Positions 53,312-62,063 of a stretch of 64,000 nt of DNA are shown here, one piece after another (positions within the stretch are counted from its first letter, which is position 1; each line of letters starts with the position of its first letter). The notes beneath the pieces are model-generated. The model saw nothing but the letters and a program-made list of their open reading frames with translations, was not told the origin of the DNA and did no database searches. This stretch comes from Nitrospirales bacterium (lineage in GTDB: Bacteria; Nitrospirota; Nitrospiria; Nitrospirales; UBA8639), in contig JAJDBQ010000133.1 in the NCBI GenBank assembly GCA_029261255.1, positions 42,805-106,804 on the forward strand. The letters are read 5' to 3'. The translations under genes were made by a program, and so were the position numbers.

Positions 53312-55459
53312 ATGAAGAAGTTTGGTGTATTCTCGACCTCGCGTGTGTATTTGGTATTATTGACGGTGATCACCTCTCCGTCCTTCATCGCATTTCCGGC
53401 GTTCAGTGAAACCACTAAAGGAGAAAGAGATACCCCAATGCCGACGGCGGCCTTGCAAGATAGCGTGAATGAGTCTCCTTCCTCCAACACAACCGACAAT
53501 TCGTATTTCACGCTTGGCGAAGTTGTGGTCACAGGATCCGCGACAGGACCTCTCAAGAGCCAGGACGTCCTCACATCCGTCGACATCTTAGGAGCCGACG
53601 TCGTGGAAAAGCAGAATGTCGACTATACATGGCAACTCTTTCGGCAAGCCCCGGGAGTCATGACCACGAATTTCAATCAAGGGGGCATCTCAGGAGAATT
53701 CTCCTTTCGCGGGTTTAACGGGGAAGGAGAAATCAATGGCATCAAACTCTTGATTGACGGCATTCCCAGCAATACGAATTCCGGAGATATGGAATATTTA
53801 GATATGATCTTCCCGTTGGATATCCAATCGATCGAAATCATCCGAGGGACCAACGATGCCCGATATGGGCTCCACAATATTGCGGGCAATGCCAATGTCT
53901 TCACCCAGACCGGAGGCAATTACACCAAGGCACGCGTGAGTTACGGAAGTTTCGGAACCGTGGATACCCAAATCTCGTCTGGCTTCGAGACTGGCGGATT
54001 TTCCCAAAACTATATTGCCGCCTATCGCGAATCTGATGGCTATCGGGATCATTCGGATTTGAGCAGGTACACCTTCGCCGGCAAATGGCTTTACTCTCCA
54101 CCAAGCGCTAGCTACAAAGTCGGCCTCATTGCCCGCCTCTATGAAAGTGAAGCGGACTCGCCTGGGTATCTCACCATGGACGAGTCACGCAGCCGCCCCA
54201 AAAAGTCTCCCTCGTTTAGCAATTTTGACGGCACCGAACGAAAAATCAAGACCGTCAGCGGCCACTTCGATAGCGACGTGACGTCGGATCTCTTCTTTTC
54301 TCTGAAAAGTTATGTCAATAAGTTCGATCAAACCCGCTTTGTGCAATTTACGGGCGCCGGGTCTCAACAAGAGCGCATTGCGAACGAATTACACTACGGG
54401 GCCATTGCCACACTGACCTACCGACCGTATCTCCCATGGTTTGATGATTTTGTGCTGGAGGGAGGGCTTGATTTCCAGCAACAAGAGAATGAAAGTATTC
54501 GTTATATCGGGAACCAACGGCGTCGACAAGAGCTCAGGCGCAATCAGGAATTCGACTTCTTAATTTATGGAGGATTCGTACAAGCCGTCATCAAACCCGT
54601 GCATTGGCTCAAACTGGTTCCTGCCGTGCGAATCGATTCCGCAGATGGGGAGTTGGTCAATCGCGGGACGGATGCGAGCCCCAATAGTACCGTCTTAGAT
54701 CTCAATGATTATGATGCGATCTGGCAACCAAAATTTAGTGCCGTCATTACCCCCATTGACGGATATAGTCTCTATGGGAATTGGGGACGCACGTTTCAAG
54801 TTGGGATTGGGGCCGGAGCCTATAACAGTGGTCGAGAACTCGAACCCTCCATTAATGATGGCTGGGAGATGGGCGTGAAGTTGAGTCCGGTCAAATGGGT
54901 TCAAGGACGCCTGGCGTATTGGGAACAAACCGCCACAGATGAAGTGCGACGATTGTTTACGGGCTCAGGCGATAGTGAGAACATTGGTGAAACCAAGCGC
55001 CGAGGATTTGATGCACAACTCCGCGCAAACCCCATCAATCCCCTGTCGATTTGGGGGGCATTTTCTTGGCAAGAAGGGATTATCACCAAACCCGGTCCCG
55101 CTGAAGCCGACAATAAGAATAATGAGATCGATCATATCCCTGACTATGTCGTTTCCGGTGGGATTGATTATGATATCACGCCTGAGTTACGGGGTTCCTT
55201 TTCGATCTTTGCACAAGGTGACTATTTCTTAGACAAAGCCAATAGTACACGCCAATTTGGCGATTATTATCTCGTCAACCTCGGACTGTTTTATCAGCTC
55301 AACCAATATGTCGGATTAGACTTTCAAGTGACCAATCTGACCGATAAATATTATGAATATGTATGGAACGCAGGAAACACTCTTCACTCACCAGCTGATG
55401 GACGAGCATTCTATGGCGCCTTAAATGTTGAATTCGACTTGTTAGACAAAATATTATAG
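53312..55459 (+). CDS. TonB-dependent outer-membrane receptor (second)
   Basis: A 715-residue receptor. The signal ('VYLVLLTVITSPSFIAFPAFS') is followed by 'YFTLGEVVVTGSA' (TonB box region), a plug with 'SFRGFNGEGEINGIKLLIDG' and 'IQSIEIIRGTNDARYGLHNI', then a barrel. The end 'AFYGALNVEFDLLDKIL' lacks the usual final aromatic residue but is otherwise normal. The start follows AAGGAG. A broken PepSY gene and a DUF1624 gene lie downstream on the same strand. Substrate unknown; iron chelates or zinc are possible, the zinc island favouring zinc weakly. Confidence 0.92.
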   Translation: MKKFGVFSTSRVYLVLLTVITSPSFIAFPAFSETTKGERDTPMPTAALQDSVNESPSSNTTDNSYFTLGEVVVTGSATGPLKSQDVLTSVDILGADVVEKQNVDYTWQLFRQAPGVMTTNFNQGGISGEFSFRGFNGEGEINGIKLLIDGIPSNTNSGDMEYLDMIFPLDIQSIEIIRGTNDARYGLHNIAGNANVFTQTGGNYTKARVSYGSFGTVDTQISSGFETGGFSQNYIAAYRESDGYRDHSDLSRYTFAGKWLYSPPSASYKVGLIARLYESEADSPGYLTMDESRSRPKKSPSFSNFDGTERKIKTVSGHFDSDVTSDLFFSLKSYVNKFDQTRFVQFTGAGSQQERIANELHYGAIATLTYRPYLPWFDDFVLEGGLDFQQQENESIRYIGNQRRRQELRRNQEFDFLIYGGFVQAVIKPVHWLKLVPAVRIDSADGELVNRGTDASPNSTVLDLNDYDAIWQPKFSAVITPIDGYSLYGNWGRTFQVGIGAGAYNSGRELEPSINDGWEMGVKLSPVKWVQGRLAYWEQTATDEVRRLFTGSGDSENIGETKRRGFDAQLRANPINPLSIWGAFSWQEGIITKPGPAEADNKNNEIDHIPDYVVSGGIDYDITPELRGSFSIFAQGDYFLDKANSTRQFGDYYLVNLGLFYQLNQYVGLDFQVTNLTDKYYEYVWNAGNTLHSPADGRAFYGALNVEFDLLDKIL

Positions 55460-55465
55460 GACAAG

Positions 55466-55780
55466 ATGCCAGGAAAACGGCGAAACAAGGCCCGAGAGTT
55501 ATGGCGGAATATGCACATGTCTTTCGGCCTTGTTGTTGGCCTCCTCTTGGTGTTGACGAGACTCACTGGGAGTCTCCTTGTGTCCTATATCGAAATTGGT
55601 GAATGACTGAACCCTGAAGTCACCTTCGCATCAACCTAAAAATCATGGCGATCCTATGAGGACAGATTTCAAGCGCTACAAACAGCGCACCCTACCCGCG
55701 AACATGCCTGACGGATGGTCTGGGTGAATACCCATACGGTGGAGATCGTCAGCCGCCGCCTGTGGGTCAGATCGCCCTTG
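55466..55780 (+). pseudogene. Decayed PepSY-associated membrane protein
   Basis: The frame starts 'MPGKRRNKARELWRNMHMSF' and continues 'GLVVGLLLVLTRLTGSLLVS', which is the first helix of PepSY-type (PiuB-like) proteins that accompany TonB receptors. Then stop codons interrupt segments such as 'LNPEVTFAS' and 'RFQALQTAHPTREH'. Broken by at least three stops. It starts 6 bases after the receptor stop, so it was once co-transcribed. Confidence 0.7.
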
Positions 55781-55951
55781 AGACCACTGCGACCAAGAAG
55801 GTCGCGTAACAGAAATCCGTGAGCCGTGGGGAATTGCAACTCACATTGAGCTTGACTCCTTGCCGCAAGATGAAACCTGTAGGCCCCATATCTTCCCTAG
55901 GGGTGGCCATAGCCAATCGCACCGTTTTTTTTAACGCGTTGAAGAAATACC

Positions 55952-57130
55952 ATGCCGAAAAATACCGTTCGCCTACACCATATCGATCTACTTCGTGGCT
56001 TGATTATTATTTTTATGATCCTTGATCATGCGATGGTGTATTGCCGCGACTATTTTGTTAATGATCCAATGGATGTTCCAGGTACGGAACCGATGATTTT
56101 TCTATCGCGTTTTATTTCCCATTTTTGCGCTCCTTTGTTTGTCTTTCTTGCGGGATTATCAGCAGCGTTGACCGAAAATCGTTTTGATCATAGCCGCGAC
56201 TTCGCAGCCAGCTTGATTCAGCGTGGCATCGTTCTCATTATGCTCGAATTCACCTTTATTTCTTGGTCATGGAGTTTTAATCCATTGTTCCCCATGCTCT
56301 ACGCGCAGGTCATTTGGGCGATCGGTTGTGGATTCGTTTTTTTGGGTATATTGCGACTACTCGATCTCAGATTAGTATTGATCGCTGGGGCGCTCATCGT
56401 CCTGGGTCACAATCTTCTCGATAGCATTCGTTTTCAGGACAATACCTGGCTGCACTATCTATGGTCTGTCCTGCATCAAAAAAATGTATTGGCGCTTCCT
56501 TTCGATTTCGAAGTCAGAACAACCTATCCTATATTGCCCATTATCGGGTTGATGTGTCTGGCCTTTATGGCTGGGCGTTACTACATATCACAGGAATTTT
56601 CTAAAAAAGTCGAAAAACAAGCGTTGGGAGCCGGTATCACTTGTCTACTTTCCTACGCGGTACTGAGAAGCTTTAATCTCTACGGAGACTCCGGTCAATT
56701 TGTCATTCAAGACTCGACCATGTTCACATTGATGTCATTTTTCAATCCTACGAAGTATCCGCTTTCTTTACAGTTTATGATGCTCACCGTCGGGGCTGGA
56801 TTAATTCTCTTGTTCTTTTTTAGACGTTTGAAACCGACATTTTCAGAGAGTTTTTTACAGGTACTAGGCAAGACGAGTATGTTTTCGTATATCGTACACT
56901 TGTACCTCTTGCATCTTATTAGCTGGCTATTAATTCCTGCACTTGGTTTTCAGCTTAGCGATATGACGTATGGCAAAACACTTATTGGCTTACCCGAGGG
57001 GTTTGGATTGTCTTATGGCGCCACGTATATTTTCGCGTCCGTTGTTGTGTTGCTCACAGTGTTGCTGGCCAAGCTGTATATTCCGTGGAAATACGCCAAT
57101 AAAAATAATCTTCTTTCTCGTTATGTGTAA
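55952..57130 (+). CDS. DUF1624-type membrane protein (heparan-glucosaminide acetyltransferase-like fold)
   Basis: A 392-residue integral membrane protein with about ten helices. Its N-terminus has the DUF1624 signature 'RLHHIDLLRGLIIIFMILDH', with 'ISHFCAPLFVFLAGLSAAL' following. The C-terminal half resembles acyltransferase-3-like membrane enzymes. Family members are thought to move acyl groups across the membrane, but the substrate is unknown. The gene follows the broken PepSY gene after 170 bases and may belong to the receptor's transcript. Confidence 0.85.
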   Translation: MPKNTVRLHHIDLLRGLIIIFMILDHAMVYCRDYFVNDPMDVPGTEPMIFLSRFISHFCAPLFVFLAGLSAALTENRFDHSRDFAASLIQRGIVLIMLEFTFISWSWSFNPLFPMLYAQVIWAIGCGFVFLGILRLLDLRLVLIAGALIVLGHNLLDSIRFQDNTWLHYLWSVLHQKNVLALPFDFEVRTTYPILPIIGLMCLAFMAGRYYISQEFSKKVEKQALGAGITCLLSYAVLRSFNLYGDSGQFVIQDSTMFTLMSFFNPTKYPLSLQFMMLTVGAGLILLFFFRRLKPTFSESFLQVLGKTSMFSYIVHLYLLHLISWLLIPALGFQLSDMTYGKTLIGLPEGFGLSYGATYIFASVVVLLTVLLAKLYIPWKYANKNNLLSRYV

Positions 57131-58143
57131 CAAAGAGAGAATTGATCTTCCCCACACAACTAAGACTCAAGCCTAAGCTGTCTGCTCAAACACCATTGGT
57201 ATCCGCTCTCTAATCGCCGAGTGTTTTCTCTCGTGCCTGGCGAGTTCTAAATCATGCTGTCATTGGTGACTGAAATAATCCCCGACGAGGTGACTGCTAT
57301 ACAAAATGACTTGGATCTTTTGGTGGCATTGAGGCTTTCCCTACTTCTTCGGAAATTTTCTTATCCAAACGCTGATGGATTCGATTTTCATTTTACTACT
57401 CCTTAAACGCATCTCCCTTTCACTCCAAATCCTATTCATTCCAGAACAGTAATTAATCCAAATATTCTCGGCGAAGGGTGCCGATCAGTCATTCAACGAA
57501 CGGGTGGAGCACTGGCACATTCTGAATCGATTTCACCTCATGTATTCCTAATATTCTCAATATAAGCCTGCCACTGATGGAACCGAAATAGAGGATCATT
57601 ATCGAAGCTCAAGCAGCGAGGACACTTGTAGCGGTGTAATTGTCGGGAGAGGGTTCTTCCATCTATGAGAATAGCTGGGTGGACTCCGAACCTGATGATC
57701 CGACGCACGGATTGATTCGTCACAACAAGGACCCAATGCGTCTAGAGTCGAAGGGACTTACACAGGAAGGAATCAAGACTCCATAGACACTCTTTCGTCT
57801 AGCCGATGAAAGATAGCCATGTAAAGATGATTCATGGCGAGAAAGCGGCCCGTTGAAGAGAAATTCAGACGTAACGAAACTGAGCATTAGGAGCGTGAAT
57901 AAGGAATTCACCAAGGACAGGTGTTCCAGTCCATTGCAGTACTATCGTGCTGCTTGGATTAGGTGCCTGGGTAGGCGGAAATTTTCAAGAGTTTCAAGGC
58001 GGATGAATTAAGGGAAGGGACATTATGTGTCGAGATAATTTCTGCAGTGACTCGTCAAATTAGATTTATCGAGAATGAAGTAGACTGAAAGTGAAAGAAG
58101 AAGAAGAGGTGTCCGCATGAACATGAGGTAGCTAAGTATACAG
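57131..58143. other. Long gap after the DUF1624 gene
   Basis: About 1 kb without a credible gene. The minus-strand ORF at 57538-57723 contains one CPRC pair but nothing else convincing. Repeat D copy 2 lies at 57961-58020. Confidence 0.4.
57961..58020. repeat. Dispersed repeat D, copy 2
   Basis: Similar to 52588-52645, with 'GTTTCAAGGCGGATGAATT' as the best-conserved part. No transposase remnant is recognisable next to this copy. Confidence 0.6.
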
Positions 58144-58383
58144 TCATGACCGCTTCACGAATGGCAGAGGACCCCATGCTAAGCAACAGCTCGTGTGCTG
58201 TTGCACCCATTGGCACAAATCAGAATCGGAATGTTGGTGTCCATCATGATCGATGGCTGAAAAGATATGGTGAATTTCGAGGACATGCCCAAATGGCACT
58301 GAGGCCACAAGAAGCATGGCCAGAGAAAGGGTTAGACCCACAACCCATGAAGATGGCATGTAATATTTCGATCGGCTCATCAT
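58144..58383 (-). CDS. Small exported His-rich protein (copy 2)
   Basis: A 79-residue homologue of the protein at 13301. A signal or anchor ('WVVGLTLSLAMLLVASVPFG') is followed by 'LEIHHIFSAIDHDGHQHSDS' and 'DLCQWVQQHTSCC'. The core 'HH-FS-IDHDGH-H' and 'DLC-WV' is shared. A box close to the Zur palindrome lies 49 bases upstream. It has no znu genes beside it, so it seems to be an independent member of the same regulon. A role in periplasmic zinc binding is inferred. Confidence 0.72.
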   Translation of the reverse strand: MMSRSKYYMPSSWVVGLTLSLAMLLVASVPFGHVLEIHHIFSAIDHDGHQHSDSDLCQWVQQHTSCCLAWGPLPFVKRS

Positions 58384-58431
58384 AACCTAAACGGCGAAAT
58401 TAGCAAAGCACTTCTGAACTGTCAGCATCAA

Positions 58432-58448
58432 TTACAAGTAATTTGCAA
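58432..58448. promoter_or_regulatory. Putative Zur operator of the second His-rich gene
   Basis: TTACAAG-TAA-TTTGCAA differs from the znu box at two positions, one in each arm. It lies 49 bases upstream of the minus-strand gene at 58383. Confidence 0.68.
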
Positions 58449-58614
58449 TAATGAATCATGACTCAGATGACTCATCATGACGTAAACGCTGTTCTGCTGA
58501 AGAAGATCCACGAACGAGTCGAATAACCTGATTGATGACACTCACAAAATTTCTTCACTTCAAGAGTTTGCCTCTCCTCACCGAAAAGAAAGAGCAGGGC
58601 ATTCCCACTTACAT

Positions 58615-58626
58615 GTACATATGTAC
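58615..58626. promoter_or_regulatory. Perfect 12-bp palindrome before the aspartic protease gene
   Basis: GTACATATGTAC, 28 bases before the TTG start. It could bind a dimeric regulator. No partner is known. Confidence 0.35.
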
Positions 58627-58654
58627 CTGACAGAACCACCAAGGATCTTCCATT

Positions 58655-59197
58655 TTGGGGTCAAGTCGTTCTTTTATTGTGTTTGCACTTTGTATCATCG
58701 GAATTGCCGCTGGTGGTCAAGCCCTGCTTGACAAGGTTCCCTTAGACCAAGCCCTACTCAAATTAAAGCCAAAGATTCCAACTTCTCGAGCAATGACATC
58801 TGGCTCAGACGATTCAACGATTCAATTAGAGCGTTTTGGAGGAGTGTGGGTTGCCAATGTTGAACTCAACGATCTTCACCAAGCCAAACTCGTTGTTGAT
58901 ACTGGTGCATCACTGACGCTCATTTCTGAAGATTTGGCTTTTGACGCGGGTATTCAACCGGCCTTAAACAGTCCCACGGTCAAGATGCAGGGGGTGTCTG
59001 GAAAAGCTGAAGCCAAAATGGGCATTGTTCCAAGAATGCAAGTCGGTGATGCAGGACGTAAAAATGTGCGTGTCTTTATCTACACCATGCCTGGTTTTTC
59101 TGGCGTCGATGGTCTTCTCGGGTTAAGCTTTTTTGATGGATTTGTGGTTCAGCTTGATCATGCTCAGGGTTTACTCCATCTAACTCCAAAGAGCTAG
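58655..59197 (+). CDS. Retropepsin-like aspartic protease
   Basis: A 180-residue protein with an N-terminal signal or anchor ('SFIVFALCIIGIAAGGQALL') and a single aspartic-protease domain. The active site is in 'LVVDTGASLTLISEDLAF' and the flap-side element in 'GVDGLLGLSFFDGFVVQLD'. Clan AA members of this size act as dimers in the periplasm or at the membrane; substrates are unknown. The start is a TTG after AAGGA; no upstream ATG fits. Confidence 0.82.
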   Translation: MGSSRSFIVFALCIIGIAAGGQALLDKVPLDQALLKLKPKIPTSRAMTSGSDDSTIQLERFGGVWVANVELNDLHQAKLVVDTGASLTLISEDLAFDAGIQPALNSPTVKMQGVSGKAEAKMGIVPRMQVGDAGRKNVRVFIYTMPGFSGVDGLLGLSFFDGFVVQLDHAQGLLHLTPKS

Positions 59198-59369
59198 CGA
59201 TCCTCTTTTTTTTCCTGCCTCAAACCTCAAACACATCATTTTTCCGTAGGATTTCCAGAACTCCTTCCCAACGAGTAGAACAAACAGCTGTAATCTCCAT
59301 GCGTTCCTTGACAGTCCGAGAAGGCAGTATGGTAATACTACCTGTTGCTTAAACGAACAGGATACTATT

Positions 59370-59813
59370 ATGCGATTCTTCATGTATGCAGACAATCTCA
59401 ACCCGACCCAATTAAAACAACGTGCACCGGAGCATCAGCTTCTCTTCAAGGCCTACATTCCTGACCACACCATCACCTTTGGGCGATGGTCCAATCAATG
59501 GCGATGCGGGCTGGCCACCATCACACCTTCTGCTGGTGAGCGAGTCTGGGGTGCTGTATTTGAACTCACGCAGGAAGACGTGAAAGAGCTGGACAAATTT
59601 GATGGTGACATACCAGAAGAAGCGTTTCGGCATGTTGAGATCAATGTCTTTACAGAAGACGACCAAAAAGAGTTTGTCACCACACATGTTGGACAGGCCA
59701 TTGGAAAATTTAAAGCTAAAGAGCATTATATTGATTGGGTCATGGCCGGCGTGCGACATTGGAAATTACCAGAAGAATGCACTGATATGTGGGATCTCGT
59801 CCGCGCCAAGTAA
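59370..59813 (+). CDS. Gamma-glutamylcyclotransferase-like protein
   Basis: A 147-residue protein of the GGCT/AIG2-like fold. The phosphate-loop-like start 'MRFFMYADNLNPTQLKQRAP' replaces the usual YGSNL by YADNL. 'VWGAVFELTQEDVKELDKFD' provides the conserved WG.V core, followed by 'EEAFRHVEINV'. Such enzymes release 5-oxoproline from glutamyl compounds, but many have unknown substrates. About 70 bases separate it from the ferredoxin gene. Confidence 0.82.
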   Translation: MRFFMYADNLNPTQLKQRAPEHQLLFKAYIPDHTITFGRWSNQWRCGLATITPSAGERVWGAVFELTQEDVKELDKFDGDIPEEAFRHVEINVFTEDDQKEFVTTHVGQAIGKFKAKEHYIDWVMAGVRHWKLPEECTDMWDLVRAK

Positions 59814-59883
59814 CCTCAGAACACCCAAACACGTTTTAGCGTATCCCAATATTTTTCACACCATCTTGCAGGAAGGATAATCT

Positions 59884-60210
59884 ATGCCTAAACCAAAATA
59901 TCATATTCTCGTATGTACCAATTCTCGCCCGCCGGGACATCCAAAACCTTCTTGTGGTTCAGCGGGTGCCCAGAATTTACTCATGGCTTTAAACATGGGC
60001 TTAATTGAACGGGGTGTTCAACCAGGAGAAGTGCTTGTGACAGGAACCACCTGCCTTGGGCCGTGTGAAACAGGGCCAAACGTTGTGGTCTACCCAACCG
60101 GCACGTGGTATTCGCAAGTCAAAGATGCTGATGTGGCTGTCATCTTAGACGAACATATCAAAAAAGGTGAGCCTGCCGCACAACTCAACCCTGACGCTAT
60201 CTGGTCGTAA
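59884..60210 (+). CDS. Thioredoxin-like 2Fe-2S ferredoxin
   Basis: A 108-residue ferredoxin with 'HILVCTNSRPPGHPKPSCGS' near the N-terminus and 'VTGTTCLGPCETGPNVVVYP' in the middle. The four Cys that hold a 2Fe-2S cluster in this family are present (C, C, then CxxxC). This fold is related to NuoE and passes electrons in the cytoplasm. It is followed closely by a MoaB gene, perhaps co-transcribed. The partner enzyme is unknown. Confidence 0.9.
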   Translation: MPKPKYHILVCTNSRPPGHPKPSCGSAGAQNLLMALNMGLIERGVQPGEVLVTGTTCLGPCETGPNVVVYPTGTWYSQVKDADVAVILDEHIKKGEPAAQLNPDAIWS

Positions 60211-60237
60211 GTCGTTTTTTTAGGACGATTTGCCAAC

Positions 60238-60783
60238 ATGGGTGAACATAGTCATCATGATTCGCATGCGCATCATGGCCAACCGTCGCATGTCTCTCAT
60301 AAGGCTCATGCCGTATCACTAGGATGCGTCGTTGTCACATGTAGTGACACGCGCACCAAAGATACCGACACCAGCGGAAAATTGATTTGCCATCTCCTCA
60401 AAGAGCAGGGACATTCAATTAACAAATCGCATCTGATCAAAGATGAACCAGCAGACATTACCCAGCTCCTAGAAGAAACCTACCAGCAACCGGAAAATGC
60501 CATTATCATCATTAATGGCGGAACCGGGATTTCCCGCCGCGATTCGACATTTGAAGCCGTAGATAGATTTTTACAAAAACGGTTGGATGGCTTTGGTGAG
60601 TTATTTCGCTACCTGAGTTATAAGGATATTGGTTCAGCCGCCATGCTCAGCCGTGCGACAGCTGGCATCTACGAACATATGGTGATTTTTTCTATCCCCG
60701 GCTCACCAGGCGCCGTTCAACTCGCGATGGAACAGTTAATTCTCCCTGAAATCGGGCATATTGCTGGAGAATTAGCGAAATAG
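60238..60783 (+). CDS. moaB: MoaB/MogA-family molybdopterin protein (copy 2)
   Basis: A 181-residue MoaB/MogA protein with 'VVVTCSDTRTKDTDTSGKLI', 'IIINGGTGISRRDSTFEAVD' and 'GFGELFRYLSYKDIGSAAML', plus the 'IPGSPGAVQLAMEQLILPE' end. This copy has the full PGSPGA motif and is probably the housekeeping form. Unusually, the first 27 residues are His-rich ('HSHHDSHAHHGQPSH'), which could bind metal. It sits 27 bases after the ferredoxin gene. Confidence 0.9.
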   Translation: MGEHSHHDSHAHHGQPSHVSHKAHAVSLGCVVVTCSDTRTKDTDTSGKLICHLLKEQGHSINKSHLIKDEPADITQLLEETYQQPENAIIIINGGTGISRRDSTFEAVDRFLQKRLDGFGELFRYLSYKDIGSAAMLSRATAGIYEHMVIFSIPGSPGAVQLAMEQLILPEIGHIAGELAK

Positions 60784-61072
60784 TTTTTACTGAATATCCG
60801 TGCCCAATGCTTGCGATAAACAGGAATGATTAAAAGATTCCTTCCAACGAGGCCGCAGCCGTTCCCGGCGTTCGTAGCTCACTTCCGCCTACGGAGGCCT
60901 AAGCCTTCGGCGGAGGACTCGGCGGAGTAGGCTTGGCGCGAAGAGCGTGCGACTAGTACGTGAACACGGGGAAAAGGCGACCCGCCTGTGCGAAGCCGCT
61001 CCGGCAGGCATGGAACCGCTAGCCTGTCAGCCGTAGCCTTGGCGAAGCCTGATAGCTTTTTTCAACAGTCCA
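60784..61072. other. Repeat-filled gap
   Basis: Holds repeat A copy 2 and, before it, a palindrome-rich stretch around 60890-60950 ('GGCCTAAGCCTTCGGCGGA'). No gene seen. Confidence 0.55.
60991..61048 (+). repeat. Dispersed repeat A, copy 2
   Basis: Near-identical to 5592-5649, including CTAG-CTGTCAGCCGTAG and the following TTTTCAACA tail. Confidence 0.85.
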
Positions 61073-62005
61073 CTAATACATCATCTTTCCTTCTGCAACC
61101 ATAACAACCTGTCCACCAACCTTGATGTTCTGAATGATATCGTCATCGGAAAAAACCTGAACGAGAATCCGAGAAGGACGATTCATTTCATAGCCTTGCT
61201 CGATCACCACTTCGGTGGTTGGTCCCACTTCCACCACTCCGTTTTTCACCAAGTACGCTCCTAACGCACCACCAGCACTCCCAGTCGCTGGATCCTCCGG
61301 AATCCCAATGGGATCGGCAAACATACGGGTATGCACAGTAGAATTTTCTTCGAGTGTCATACTCGTATAGACCATAATGCCATTTGTGCCTAAGCGGGCA
61401 CAGATATCTTGAATAGCGGTATGATTCACTTGCATGGACTTGACCGCAGTCAGCGTTCGAATCGGCACAATTAACACAGGGAGTCCGGTTGAGACCACCT
61501 CTACAGGAAATGGAGAATCAGTGATCTGCGATTTTTGTACGCCTAAGGCTTTCGCTAACTCATAAATGATCTCAACCTGGCTCACCACTTCTGGAAACTC
61601 TGGAGCGGGTTGAGACATCACCACTTGCTCAATGTGTCCTTGCAAGATAATGAGCTCAAGCGGAAACACCCCTAAATGACATTCATAGAATACATGCGTC
61701 ACTGGCTCGTGCAGGGGAAGGCGCTTGAGTGTTCCCAGTACATAGAATGTCCCTAACACCGGATGTCCAGCAAATGGAATTTCCTGGGAGGGTGTAAAGA
61801 TACGGATCTTCGCAACGGCACGAGGATCCGTCGGTGGCAAGACAAACACAGTCTCGGAAAGATTCATCTCCCTCGCGATTTGCTGAAACTCGCGATCAGT
61901 CAGATCACCAGCATCAGGAAACACGGCAAGGGGATTCCCGCCAAACGGTTCATTCGTAAAGACATCGGCTTGATAAAACTGGAGCCACTTTCGAGTTGTA
62001 TCCAT
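61073..62005 (-). CDS. PhzF-family isomerase/epimerase
   Basis: A 310-residue protein of the PhzF family (diaminopimelate-epimerase-like fold). Conserved stretches are '[18 protein letters not shown]', '[11 protein letters not shown]', '[14 protein letters not shown]' and '[16 protein letters not shown]'. The catalytic Glu lies in 'NLSETVF'. PhzF itself acts in phenazine synthesis, but most homologues have unknown substrates and no phenazine genes occur here. The start at MDTTRK was preferred because the 5 extra residues of the ORF track use a TTG start without a clear ribosome site. Confidence 0.9.
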   Translation of the reverse strand: MDTTRKWLQFYQADVFTNEPFGGNPLAVFPDAGDLTDREFQQIAREMNLSETVFVLPPTDPRAVAKIRIFTPSQEIPFAGHPVLGTFYVLGTLKRLPLHEPVTHVFYECHLGVFPLELIILQGHIEQVVMSQPAPEFPEVVSQVEIIYELAKALGVQKSQITDSPFPVEVVSTGLPVLIVPIRTLTAVKSMQVNHTAIQDICARLGTNGIMVYTSMTLEENSTVHTRMFADPIGIPEDPATGSAGGALGAYLVKNGVVEVGPTTEVVIEQGYEMNRPSRILVQVFSDDDIIQNIKVGGQVVMVAEGKMMY

Positions 62006-62063
62006 TACAATTGCAGGCAAGACATGAATGGAGAGTAACTCTTACTCAAAAAATGATCTCCTC

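Noticed and set aside
57538-57723. 61-codon minus-strand ORF with one CPRC
   Set aside because: A single Cys pair is not enough for a zinc ribbon, and the rest shows no pattern.
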